Source: Marsupella aquatica (lineage: Eukaryota; Marchantiophyta). From it: a stretch of DNA of 64,000 nucleotides. The translations under genes were made by a program, and so were the position numbers. Shown here piece after piece: positions 11,129 to 21,701 of the stretch. The stretch covers positions 8,866,001 through 8,930,000 of the forward strand of contig OZ316899.1 in the NCBI GenBank assembly GCA_973895155.1. The letters run 5' to 3'. How positions within the stretch are numbered: the first letter of the stretch is position 1; the number at the start of each line of letters is the position of its first letter. The notes under the pieces were generated by a model, which had not been told where the DNA came from, searched no databases, and worked only from the letters and a program-made list of their open reading frames with translations.

Positions 11129-11279
11129 AAAACTATGCGTGACTAAAATGGTTTGTTTTCTCGAATGTATATCCCAAAAACAATTAAAATACATGAGTTA
11201 TTGAACTCTACGTTATGTAGAACTTGGTCAAAAAGAAACCGTTTACGGGAAACCTAAAACTTTACTTTACGGGTTTAAT

Positions 11280-11297
11280 GCCAGAGACATCGCTAGA
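11280..11297. promoter_or_regulatory. Element palindrome 4 (degenerate)
   Basis: GCCAGAGACATCGCTAGA, three to four mismatches; downstream of the transposase. A half-site TCGCTAAC follows at 11342. Confidence 0.6.
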
Positions 11298-11464
11298 AAA
11301 ATAAACACTATTGCCGATACGTATAGAATAGTACTAGACCCTCGCTAACATTGCATACACAATATAATTAGTGAGGTGGAGGACTTTCCTCTGTTCTGAA
11401 AACCAAAAAGGCGACAAAATTAGGGACGCTGAAACGTTCACCTCAACGGATAATAGAGATTAAG

Positions 11465-14400
11465 TCAACTACACTGCAACAGAATCAAACTCCTTACTTC
11501 AGCAACAGTCAGAATTGGCTGCTTCACAAGATCGTCTCTGTCTAGATTCAGTGAGAACTTGTTTAAGTACACCCAGAGGAGGTGTTTACAAGACATATAG
11601 GGTCTTCCTCTCGTGTGTCTCTTGTAGAAGTCATCACATGAGCAAGAAGGAAAGCAACACACTTGGACCCAGTACTTGTGTGCAATTTTAGAATCTGTCT
11701 CGTGAGTGATGATAAGATATTGCCATCCCCACCCGTTTCCGAGGCATATCTTCTCACTTCCAATGACTCTCATATGTTCGTCAGTCGCAGATCGAATGCG
11801 TTTGAGAAGCTCTGGGGTGTTTTGGAAACGTTGACGAACGCCTTTCCCATTCCGGGTCTTGAATCTACGGTTTGGAATACCAATGTCAACTCTTTCTGGG
11901 AAGGAGTTCACATCAATTTGGAGGTCAACACGATTTGGAGAGGAGAACGACCCAATCGGTGCTGGATCAGAGTATGAGAATCCTCTGATTTCAATCCCAT
12001 TTTGAAGAAGAAAGTCAATCTCTGTTGGGGTCAGCCTGGTCCCACACTGGACTTGCAATGCCTCAGGTGGTTCCGGAAGCTGGGCAAGAGTCCTTCTGCC
12101 ACCTGTTTTATGGCACCTATTATTCGGACAGAAGTATAGAAGCTGACGATGTGGAGATGACAACCTCAATCCGTGAATCGCAACACCAACCACTCCAGCC
12201 CGGAATGCCTTCATTCCAGTTTCTTTGATGAGATTCCTGCACTCATCTCTTCCAAACACACTTCGGTCCACTCGTCCATTGCAAACAGGTCCACTCCCTT
12301 TTCCACTCCGCCTCAAGTGCCAGGTCCCATATGTCACATCAACCTCTTCAACAAAAGGGATCCTTCGGGGTGCATCCCGAATTTCATCCCGATTATTTTG
12401 AGGCTGTGGTATTTCTCCAACGTAGTTCGGGTCCTGTGTTGTATCTCCACGGCTAAGTTCTTCACCATCATCTGATATATTTATAACTTCACGAGGAAGA
12501 GAAGGTCCATGGCAAGTGGGGTTGTCTTCATCGCCAGGAAAGTCTGAAGGTCCACCAATATCGGAAGCACCGTTGAAGTTACCAAATTCTATGTAAAGAT
12601 TTCTTCTTTTCAAACTAGACCGCGACGCCACTGTGCGCAATATCTTATCATGTCTATGAGAATCGTTTTCATGAATAGAAGCAGAAGCACTACCCTTCCG
12701 TTTACCTGACGTTGTTCTAAGATCTCCATGTAAAGGCACAGTTCTATAGAACTCATATTTTCCAGATGATTCAAATAGTAGATTGGATGCCTTCTCATAG
12801 GCATCCATAGACCCCATTGTATCTGCATTTCTGAAGGCCAGCTCAAATATTGTAGGACCATTCCCACGGTGACACCCTTCCAAGTATGCAGTGAACGCTG
12901 CAATCTGTCCAGCTGCTCGATTCTGGTCAACTTCACAGGCTTCAATCAAACCAATTTTCTTCTTCGGCTGGCAGGAACGCATTGATGCGTGAGCAGATTC
13001 AGCTCCCGCACAGTTTGGCATCAGAGCAGACTCCTTCGCAGTTTGCGTCTGAAAAATGAGCAGAGTTAACACTTGTATTCACTAGCGATATGTCTATTTT
13101 GAGACAGTCTAATGTTTCAGTCGGTGACCAAAATACATTTACGAAAAGAAGTTTTATTGCTAGCAATCTCGCTAGCTTAAACTCATCAGAAAGAATTCAC
13201 CGTTACTCACCACACGAATAAAGTTACCCCATTGTCTCCACCGCACAACCCACCATGAAATCCACCCTTGTAGTGATTTAAGCTTGGAAGGGTGACAATT
13301 CCCCTCTTTCCACCATTTTTGAATGTCTTCGGCGATACAATATGCTTTGACGTATGTTGGAGCAATTCTTAACTTCTCCCACATCTTATAGTGCTCCGCA
13401 TGACACCCCTCCTTGATCCCCTCCAAAGTGTGTCTTCTGAGGGATTGAGAGAGATGGAAAGCATCACTATGCTCTTTCAGAGGATTTCTGACACCTCCAA
13501 AAAATACCCTTCTCACAAAAATCCAGCCAGCCTCCGCATTGTCTGCTATGAGTCCTCCAATAATGGGATTATGCACTCCATTCTCGGATGCGACATCTAC
13601 CATTAACCTCCACGCAGTTTCAAGTGACTCTGTGTCTTCGGCTCTCAACTCGCAAGTGAAAATTGTACACAGAGCGCGGTAATTATGGTCATACACGTGT
13701 GCGCTGAAGGTCAACCATCCACTAGTGATACGATGCATCACATCAAAACTGACCCACAAACCTTCCAATGCTCCTCCAGCCTCCATGCTCCTCAAAATTT
13801 CCACACCCGATCCAGGACCATTTGTACTCATTTTGAATACATGCGGTCGATCATTTCTGTTTCCTTGACCGAGAAACAGGTACCTCTGCACGAAAGGGAA
13901 ATTGTTACGTGATTGCATTTCACGAAGTGAGTCAAGTTCTCCTTTTTTAGGATTATCCATCTTCACACTCCGAAGAATAGCTTGGAACTTTGGAGCGGTA
14001 GAAACTACTCCGATCGAACTCCAAATTTCTTGTTGTTCTTCTCTCGACAACTGAGCCGATGATTCTGGATGCAATAGCGAGACAAGGTTCCCAATTGACT
14101 GGTTTCTCAGACGTGCGGGAGTTGAGACTGGATTCAACCAATGGACCCCTAAAACCACATCTTCCGCTGTTTTTCTCGCAGAACGAGATTTTCCCTTCCA
14201 AACAGGGTGATCGTGGAATCCCATATGCACAGCCAATCTGGACATATGCATTGAAATGTGACTCTCCAAACCTTGCTTAGGGTACACATACAACAGTTTT
14301 GTCGGGCATTCTCGAATACAGAGAGGCCTCTCTTCATAGAAGCCACAGACAATTCCTCCCTCACTCACTTGCTCTCCAAGACGAAAGATGTCAGTCAACA

Positions 14401-15277
14401 ACCCTTTCCCTCTGAAAGCGCAATCATTTTTCACTCCAATATGTTTCAACTTCCGGCAACCCAAATTATGGCATTCGAGAATTCCAGCGCAAGGAACTTT
14501 CGACACAGCCCAATGAAACCTTGGCTTCAAATTCGCAGATGTAGTCACTAGTCTCGTCCAAGGATAGCCGTCCTTCTCTCGATCCATATCTTGGAGACCT
14601 CCTCCCCTCCCGCCCCACTCGACTGGAGGAAGTTCAAAAACAACGTTACCATTGTATGTCGATGGTAGAGTCGAAACCTGACATTCATTCCATTGATTCC
14701 CTCTTCTAAATTGTGCAAGTTCACTCGCTCCACTGATATTGAGAAAAGCGTCATAGGCACTCATCCGATACACTGTGCTCATGCTATCCCCAGTCCTTTC
14801 AATCAAATTTGTCGCTAACCCTTCGGGTTCGGAACCATCTCGTGACTTCATCGAACCACAAGATGTGTCTTGCCTTATACTCTTTGGAGATATTTCAATG
14901 ACCTCGGGAGCTCTGTCTTTGGGAGGCGTCCCAAGATCAATCACAAGAGTTTGATGAACGGGATCTAATTCCATGGGTTCCAAAATGACATCAGGAAAAC
15001 CATCTTTACTGGACAGAACCTCGACACAAGATCCAACCTTCAGCGTCCAGACCTTCCCGGAAGTACTACTGTCCTCTCTCAACTCGTGACTCCGTGGCCC
15101 ATTTTGAGAATACAACTCAAACAACTTCATGACAAGGTCATCTTTTGGAATTCCAAAACGAGTTGCAAGGAATGACTCTGTCACCCTAACCTCCGACGAG
15201 TCAGGGGCACTTGGGAGTACCACCACGTCTCCCGTCATTCTACGCTCCAAAACCACCTTGGAATTCATCGACATCAT
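11465..15277 (-). CDS. Mutator-like transposase with SWIM zinc finger, two exons
   Basis: Exon 1 is 15277-13211 and exon 2 is 13048-11465. They join in phase 0 across a 162-bp intron (GTG|GTGAGTAA at the 5' end, CATTTTTCAG|ACG at the 3' end), giving about 1215 residues. Residues 263-360 form a Cys/His-rich block ending HMGFHDHP, like the WRKY/GCM-type finger before MULE catalytic domains. The DDE-type core shows D512 (SFDVMH), D579 (IADNAEAGW), the DAFH motif at 605-608 and a candidate Glu at 634 (MWEKL). A SWIM finger (CSCDDF, then CKHL) lies near 1150-1180. It should bind the TIRs and cut and paste the element. The intron contains a copy of the element palindrome. The gene diverges from the ParB-like gene. 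No stop or frameshift is visible, so it is potentially functional. Confidence 0.9.
13159..13176. promoter_or_regulatory. Element palindrome 5, inside the transposase intron
   Basis: GCTAGCAATCTCGCTAGC, one mismatch to the dyad. A half-site ACTAGCGATAT lies at 13081 in the same intron. Confidence 0.85.
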
Positions 15278-15456
15278 CTCTTCTCAGCATACAAAAATAC
15301 AACCACTATGTTTTGAATCTCCCATACGAATCCTATTTGCAGGACCAAAACTGGGTTTTCCCCAACGGAAACAACAATCCGAACAGATTGTCAGTCGGTT
15401 CCTGTTGATTTTACCGTTATTTTGTCTTTTACTCAACGTATAGAGACGTCTCCCAT

Positions 15457-15474
15457 GCTAGCGATCTCGCTAGC
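15457..15474. promoter_or_regulatory. Element palindrome 6 (best copy)
   Basis: GCTAGCGATCTCGCTAGC: perfect 8-bp arms around TC, in the divergent promoter region. Confidence 0.9.
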
Positions 15475-15548
15475 TTGGTTTTGATAGTTTTATGGCAAGA
15501 AAACCATTGATTTCAACTCTTTTAAGGATACCTGTGTCATTGAGTTTA

Positions 15549-15566
15549 TGCCAGCGATCTCGCTAG
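15549..15566. promoter_or_regulatory. Element palindrome 7
   Basis: GCCAGCGATCTCGCTAGC, one mismatch; divergent promoter region. Confidence 0.9.
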
Positions 15567-15955
15567 CCAAAAAGTCAAACTGATTTTTGAGGAAGTTTAC
15601 CATTAGGATTCCGTTGGGAATAGTCAACGGGTACCATAATGTCAACGGTACAAATTACACGGGACACCTGGAGTATTTTGTCTGGATAAGATTATCGGTC
15701 GTGAAGGTTGTTCTTCATGTTTTCCAAAAAGTACAACTAGTGGTCCCTGCCAGGAGATTTCTGTTATTCCTTACATCGTACTGTCAATCGTTGTCAGTAT
15801 TCACTATCGTAACTCTGTAAGGCTTTGGAGGGAGTTCGTAGCAGTTTGTACGGCTATCCTAATTCTCCGAAAGGAGGTGCTCTGTGGACGTTTTTGACGC
15901 GTGCAGCCGCTGCAGTCTCCGGGCTCGAGCACTCTTCTCCGAAGGGTTTTATTTC

Positions 15956-18900
15956 ATGGAGTCATCGTTGTCTCCAGAGAGTATTTCTTTGAGAGGATCG
16001 TTTCAGTCTAGGGAGTCGACAAGGAGAGAAACTAGGTCCACAGCGAACAAGAAAGCGCTTGCAGCGGGATTGAAGACTCCAAGGCGGCCCAAGATGGTGA
16101 CAGCGGTAGACGTAGTTGCTCCTGTGTTTGATCCGAGCGCTTCGGAACCTTACACGGTTGTCATAAACCGTCATCTTCACTCGTTTGGAGTGAATGAGTT
16201 CGAATTTGCATTGGCTCCCCCCAAATTCCTCTGTGCTGGATGAGAAACATGCAGATTGTCCGGTCTCTGCAGAAGGATTCCACTGTGATAGACACATTGA
16301 AGTCCGAGTTCAAAACGCAGGGTTACATCGAGGATGCGCCTCGATTTTACGTTCAGATGACAAACGAGGATGGAGAAATCCAGATCTGTACAGATGCCAT
16401 CCGCGAAACTTGGGATGATATTTGGGTGTTGCAAAACGAGGAGTTTGAGCGCGAATGTGATTCTCATGTTTCTTTCCAGATCCTCAAGGACAAAATGTTC
16501 TGTGTTTTCGATGGAAACCACCGATTGTATTCGTGGAGCCAACTGGCGGAGGAACATCCGGATGATATTAAGTACCATCCTCGAGTGGTCTGCAAGATCT
16601 TTAAGGGTGAAAAGAACTCTTTTGTTCAGATCAAGTCGGCTATGCACGCATTGAACAGGTGGGACTTCTCATGATAAGATAGTTCTGAAATTTCATTTTT
16701 ACTAGGTCACTTTCAGTTGGCGATCTCGCTAACATGAGGCATGTTGTGGCAGGTTACTCAATGTCATGTAGAGAATTCCTGGGTTTTGGAGGCTGAACGC
16801 GTCCAGAAGATTCTGAACAATGACTTATCCGTTTACAAAGATATCATCGACGCTGAGAATTACAAACTTTTCCAGCAGAAGATGGCCAATGTGCGGAAGG
16901 CCGCATGGTATTCGAAGAACATGACGCTGGATGCCTGCACTTATATTCTATCCGCTGCTAACATTGCATCGCAGACCGAGGACCTTAAGAAGAAATTTGC
17001 TCTTAAGGAGGCTCAAGGCGAGCCCCTTTCCAAGGTTGCACAGGACTTAGCAATGCGTGACATGATGAAAGAACAACTTGCTGATTGGAATGTGAAAGTT
17101 CCAAAGATCGGTCCATTACTAAATCCTGAGTTTGGAGACTTTTTCAAGAAATGTGTCGAAATGCATAACTACTGCGAGAACGAGAGAAAGGAGGCCCAAA
17201 GAACAGATGACAAAGGCAGGGGAAATGTTTCTTGTGGTCTTGATCGAGCTCGATTGTTCACTGGTGTGACCTCTTTATCCCCAGAGCTTCGATGTACACT
17301 CCTGGAGGCACAGTGTCGTCCTGAGCTTCGGAAAAAATTCTTTCATCCAGGTCAATTCTCAGATGGTGAGACTAAGCTTTGGCTTCATCGTTGGGCAGTG
17401 TGGGGGCAAGTCGAGTCAATTTTGTCTTCCCTCATGTCTGAAATTGTTTCCGAGGTAATGCCTACTGTCCTTGAGTCGAGGATCCTTACGTCTTCAGAGA
17501 AGACAAAAGCTTCGCTAATCCTTGACATTGAGGAGGATTTTGAGGATTTCCAAACTCGTGTGAAAACTCGTTTTTTCAAGCAGATTTGGCCACCCAAGAC
17601 AGGAGAGAAGGTAGACATTACATTGGTGTTGAGGAGAGCGAAGAGATACACGTATCGATTTTTTGTAGACAGAGAAGTAGCAGACAAATTTTACTGGTGG
17701 TCCTACCCAGCCTGTTTCTCCCCATGGATAGTCGGGGTTAAAGAGGACCCTACAAGTGATAAGTTTGGGGAATATTGTATGTTTCCTTGCGAGGGAAGTG
17801 AAGCTCCGAGGAGATTGAGCGAGTGGGAGGTTCTTCATTGTCCATGGTATTTGGACTCGGACAAATGGTTTGTGACATTTGACACTGCAGAGAAAGCAGC
17901 TCTTCACATGATCAATCGAGGATTCCTTCCGGAATCTTACATCTCCGAGTCCAAATTGGCACCCACTGATGCTGAAGTTGGTGGTTGCGAGGCGATGGAA
18001 AAAGCTTGTCTTGGTGTAGCTGCCATAGTGGATAGGAGTCGAGCACGGAAGCCAAGAAAAGGAGCATTGAAGGACACATCCAAAGATGGGTCCCAGATTT
18101 CCGGAAAGCCAAGTAAGTCTGTTAATTGTATGTTACTTTTTATTTTTAAGTCCGGATGTGTGTCGAATATACAGACACTAATGTCTTTTGCTTCATAGAG
18201 AGGAGGAAGGGAGCGGCTTCTGAGAGTTTGAAGAGTGGAGCAGATGATGGTGAGGAACCTCAATCCCCAGATGCCGAAGTCACAACAAAGAGCGCAGTGG
18301 ATTTAGGAAGTATAAAACGTTTGAAACGGAAGCGGAACATCCAGATTCTTTCAGATTCGGACGATGAGGAAGTTTCAGTTGCTCAAGGTGTTGCTCGGAT
18401 GTGTGGTTTGAAGATGGATGGGCAGCGACATTTCCTGGCTCGTAGCAATTTGACCGATACTGCAAACTCAATTAGCGTAAGTAAAGTGAGGCCATCTTGG
18501 ATGGGAGATGGAGATCGATGGATTACTGGGATGTCGAAGAGCGTAGAGTGCCCGAACCATGTCGTAATTAATGGAAAGCCTTATGCTGGGATTGGAGCAC
18601 ATTTGGGATTCATTTCTCTTCCAACTGGGCATAGAACAAGCGTTACAGACAAACAGGTTCCGTCTTGGAATGTTTGGAGCGAGAAACTCCCATATTATTT
18701 TTTTGGAGTGATGAGACCAATGCTTTCAGACGACGAATATATTGTTGTCTTGCACAGCTCAGACTTCAATCACATGAGGCAAATATTTACGGCAGTCGAG
18801 CAAAAAAACAAATTCAAACATGTGCAGCAATATACCGTTTTGTTGTCCACCCCTTTATGGAGGGCAGATATGGATATTGAGGTAGTTATCCCTTAAATTT

Positions 18901-19570
18901 CTTGAGAGTTTTAATGCTAGCGATGTCGCTAACAAAATTATAATTTTCAGCTACCAAACATATCTTGTTTAGGTGTTAATTTTCTATTTTCCGACTAAGT
19001 TAATGCTAGCGAGCTCGCTAACAAAGTTAGCATTGTTTCTGATGTATTTTGGTTTTTATGCAGGTGTGCACTCTCATCCTGGATGTTTTTTGTCGGGTGG
19101 AATTTAGTGCAAAGATTCCTAAAGATCGAGCGTATGTTCCATTGACGTCTTCGGAAGATGCAAGACATAAGTCAATGTTGAGTGTTTGTTACCCTAAGAC
19201 TGACCCCTGTCCAGAAGCGGCTGTTGCTGGATCAAAAAGGCTTTCAATTGGGTTCATGCAAGCCGTGATGGAATTCCTCACAAAACCCAAAGACATAGTC
19301 CTTGACTGGACTGTGTGTGACGGTAGCTCATTTTCTGCCCGAGAATTCTCCGGGAGATTTGTTGTCGGTGTTGAAGACAGGGACATTCTCCATTGCTGTG
19401 CAGAAAAAACTTTAAACAGTGTTCTGGCGAGGCATTCGAGCAAGGCAAAGATGATTAGGGATCAGCCAGCCAAGGTTAATCAAGACGCTGGGTCGGATGA
19501 TGAGTTCACGATTCCAGGGGATGAACAGGCTGGGCCTTCAAGCGAGAAAGACGAATTCGACCTGGAGTAA
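15956..19570 (+). CDS. ParB-like / DNA methyltransferase-like fusion protein encoded by the MULE
   Basis: Four exons: 15956-16658, 16753-18112, 18199-18881 and 19064-19570. Junctions 2 and 3 join in phase with good GT-AG sites; junction 1 does not. A one-base slip at the C6 run near 16216 moves the frame in exon 1, as the copy at 47261 shows (PPQIPLC against SPQIPLC). Exon 1 ends with VFDGNHRLYSWS, a ParB/sulfiredoxin-fold signature. Exon 2 (about 450 residues) is unrecognised. Exon 3 has an NLS-like RLKRKRN, an acidic SDSDDEE, then a region laid out like beta-class N4/N6 DNA methyltransferases with the DPPY site replaced (FISLPTG). Exon 4 continues to IVLDWTVCDGSSFSA...GRFVVGVEDRD, matching the VLDPFxGSGT...GRxxxGxE SAM-binding block. 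ParB-methylase fusions are common in bacteria and phages, suggesting ancient transfer. Catalysis is doubtful; sequence-specific DNA binding is plausible. Confidence 0.72.
16716..16733. promoter_or_regulatory. Element palindrome 8, in intron 1 of the ParB-like gene
   Basis: GTTGGCGATCTCGCTAAC, a compensated dyad: the outer GTT pairs with AAC, so symmetry is kept although the sequence changed from GCT/AGC. Confidence 0.8.
18916..18933. promoter_or_regulatory. Element palindrome 9, in intron 3 of the ParB-like gene
   Basis: GCTAGCGATGTCGCTAAC, preceded by TTAAT as is palindrome 10. Confidence 0.85.
19005..19022. promoter_or_regulatory. Element palindrome 10, in intron 3 of the ParB-like gene
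   Basis: GCTAGCGAGCTCGCTAAC, 89 bp after palindrome 9; the flanks (TTAAT before, AAA after) are shared. Confidence 0.85.
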
Positions 19571-19613
19571 AGTACTTGGCCTCTTCTGATGTCGGACTCC
19601 TATTTGGTTTCTT

Positions 19614-20012
19614 TTGTTTTCTTTATTTTGTTGCTCTTCGTCAACTGATGTCGGTGGTTGCGTCAGTGATAGGAGGGTGGATTGGTTTTCTGAGGAGAGA
19701 TTTCATCTTCAGAGGGAAGTCCAGGAGTCCATTGTGGTTACTCCTGAGAAGCCTTTTACTCTTCCGTGCTATGCTGAGACATTGGCGAGGCAGGTTGATG
19801 AAGATCCTGTTATCTTGACTTGGGAATCGAAAGGACTTCGGTCCATGAGAGGTGCTCGAAGATATCTGGATTGTTCAAGGTTTATTGACAATGAGGCGGG
19901 GACAGTCCGTCAGTATTTAGATGAGTCTGCCGAGTCCACGGAGAGGGAGACCAGTAGCGATCCTAGTAGTAGTGACATCTCTGATGAATCAGAGGATGAA
20001 GTTTATCACTGA
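19614..20012 (+). CDS. Acidic-tailed ORF at the 3' end of the MULE, unknown function
   Basis: A 132-residue ORF 43 bases after the stop of the ParB-like gene, same strand. An AG acceptor (TTTCATCTTCAG near 19712) could begin a shorter exon starting REVQESIVVTPEKPF. The middle (PVILTWESKGLRSMRGARRYL) is ordinary globular-looking sequence, and the last 40 residues are Ser/Asp/Glu-rich. It may be a separate small protein or an alternative last exon of the ParB-like gene. No family recognised. Confidence 0.45.
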   Translation: MFSLFCCSSSTDVGGCVSDRRVDWFSEERFHLQREVQESIVVTPEKPFTLPCYAETLARQVDEDPVILTWESKGLRSMRGARRYLDCSRFIDNEAGTVRQYLDESAESTERETSSDPSSSDISDESEDEVYH

Positions 20013-20349
20013 TCAAGTAAGAGGAAGTAGGACTGGATGTACTGGTCGAGGTCGACTCTTACCATTTTTCTGTCTTGAAGTTGTTGGCGATCCACACTTT
20101 CAATGTAAAGAGGTTCCATATTTTGATGGGAGTTTCTAGTTTTGGTGATCCTTTTTAGATGATTAAAACGTGTGTGGCTCAAGTATGGAATACTTATGAA
20201 AATCATGCAGGATTTTCCATTGTCATATTCTTTTCATTATTGTAAGAGGTGGAAAACTGAGACTGTTTGGGCATTGTTTTCGTGGAATGTGAGATAAATG
20301 TATCCGCCAGAATGCTTCGCTAACAATGTTGCCTCGCTAGCAAAATCTC

Positions 20350-20376
20350 CTGTTTCCTCGCACCGTACAATTCCTC
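20350..20376 (-). repeat. Right terminal inverted repeat of the MULE
   Basis: Reverse complement of 9233-9259 with mismatches only in the outer half and one shifted base; contains CTGTTTCCTCGCAC. Confidence 0.85.
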
Positions 20377-20385
20377 CACCAATCA
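20377..20385 (+). other. Right 9-bp target-site duplication of the MULE
   Basis: CACCAATCA, identical to 9224-9232. Confidence 0.9.
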
Positions 20386-20619
20386 CATTGCAATTCTGAC
20401 GACGAGTTGTACTTGGTAGTTTGGTTATTCTCCTAGGTGATCAAAATGGGGGAGTTTCCCAAGGTTTTACCCACCCCGACCGAAATTTGAATAACTTTTC
20501 TGTCGAATTTTGATTTTGATTTTTGCTTTCAGTATTGGACTCCTAGCTTTGTGGGCTACGCGGCGGTATTGATTTTTGAGTTTTATGAGAAGTTTCAAAA
20601 AAAGACGTTTTTTTCGTGA
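20386..20619 (+). other. Copia 1 leader, second part
   Basis: Aligns with the leader of copia 2 (reverse complement of about 60110-59860), including TTTTACCCACCCCGACCGAAA. It leads directly into gag. Confidence 0.85.
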
Positions 20620-21677
20620 TTGTTTCATATGAGTGACTTGGGGGATACTGGAAGAATTGGCGTTGGTGGAGCTTCAGGATTGCAACGGTCAGAAAGTGAG
20701 TCAGAAGAGGAGCTGCTACCATTTGAGGAAGTAACACTGGTACAATCACCGGTGCGGCGTGCAATGGAGGAAGCTGTGTTACTACCAGAGCTATCGGTAG
20801 TGGGGAAGAAGAGGGAGATGGCTAGATTTGGAGGAGTGAAGTTTGAGGTGGAGAAGTACGATGGTCGTACTGATTACTTGCTATGGGAGAAGCAAGTCAA
20901 GGGTGTCTTTTGGGCCATGGGCTTAGCTGATCTACTTTCATCGCGAGAGCAGTATGATGGAGAGGAGGAGATTTTTGTGAGACAGTGGAGACAGGAGCAG
21001 GTGATTGCTGTCAATGTAGTGATGCTATATCTCAAGCCGCACATCATCAAGCAGCTGGATGATTATGCGGATTACACGTCACTGTTCAAGGCTCTAAGAG
21101 AGAAGTACTACCGGGAAGATGCGTCAGATCGGCTATACAAGAAGTCTCTCTTGAGGAGCCTCAGGCTCAAGGAAGGGAGCAAGATGCAGGATCACCTGGA
21201 TGAATTTGACAGTCTAGCGGTGGATCTGTCAAACCTGGGAAAAGGAGTTGAAGATGAGGATAAGGCCTTGCTTCTGCTAAGCTCCTTACCGCCGTCATAT
21301 AGGGCTTGAAACAGGTGCTCTTGTATAGAGATTTGAAGTCCATTTCGTATAATGAGGTAGTGAGCTCTTTACTGTCTGATGATGCTCAGAAGAAGCTGGG
21401 TCAATCATAGATAGCATGTTCTTCTGGCACTGCGCTCAATGTGAACAGGGGAAGAGCAACGCAATGCACAAATGGGCAGAATAGGTTTAGATCTACATCA
21501 CGGGGGAGATCTAAATCCAGAGGGAAATTGCAAGAGAGGAAGCCTCTTGCATGTTGGAATTGTGGCAAGCCTGGCCACATGAAAAGGGATTGTCGAGTAA
21601 AGGTCCCTACTGTATCTGCTAATGCGACATCGAGCTCGCATGAGGTAGATTTACTCGATGATGATGACATATTGTGA
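20620..21677 (+). pseudogene. gag: Copia 1 gag (nucleocapsid/capsid), frameshifted
   Basis: The intact part (20620-21309) has the copia Gag core: KYDGRTDYLLWEKQVKG, then LREKYYREDASDRLYKKSL and HLDEFDSLAVDLSNLGKG. A one-base deletion near 21300 shifts the frame just after LPPSY, where copia 2 continues QGLKQVLLYRDLK. A TAG at about 21407 is a second break. The C-terminal part (21441-21677) is basic and carries one zinc knuckle CWNCGKPGHMKRDC (CX2CX4HX4C) for RNA packaging. Gag would form the cytoplasmic virus-like particle. Copia 2 gag (58887-59813) is the same family and is uninterrupted. Confidence 0.9.
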
Positions 21678-21701
21678 TGCCAAGGTTATGCTCTCAACGT
21701 A

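Larger units (their letters stand above)
10483..11188 (+). repeat. Old tandem duplication, unit about 353 bp
   Basis: The coding tail of the small ORF (10483-10562) recurs at 10836-10915 (CATCCTCGCTTC, then GATGCGTACAAGGCAGC). A palindrome lies 276 bp (10759) and 275 bp (11111) after the start of each unit. The DNA between is strongly diverged. Confidence 0.75.
15278..15955. promoter_or_regulatory. Divergent promoter region of the MULE
   Basis: A 678-bp spacer between the transposase start and the ParB-like gene start, so it should drive both. It contains the two best palindromes (15457-15474 and 15549-15566), 92 bp apart. I see no clear TATA box that would fix a transcription start. Confidence 0.6.
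9233..20376. mobile_element. Mutator-like element (MULE), 11.1 kb, nested in copia 1
   Basis: Bounded by a perfect 9-bp duplication, the size typical of Mutator-family transposons, and by short terminal inverted repeats of about 27 bp (9233-9259 and 20350-20376). The TIRs share ATTGTA and then GTGCGAGGAAACAG, and both start with G. It carries a minus-strand transposase (11465-15277), a divergent ParB/methyltransferase-like gene (15956-19570), a small ORF at each end (10134-10562 and 19614-20012) and an array of 18-bp palindromes. The copia 2 leader reads continuously through the equivalent of the insertion point. Its transposase exons join in frame, so it may be younger and better preserved than its copia host. 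Confidence 0.92.
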
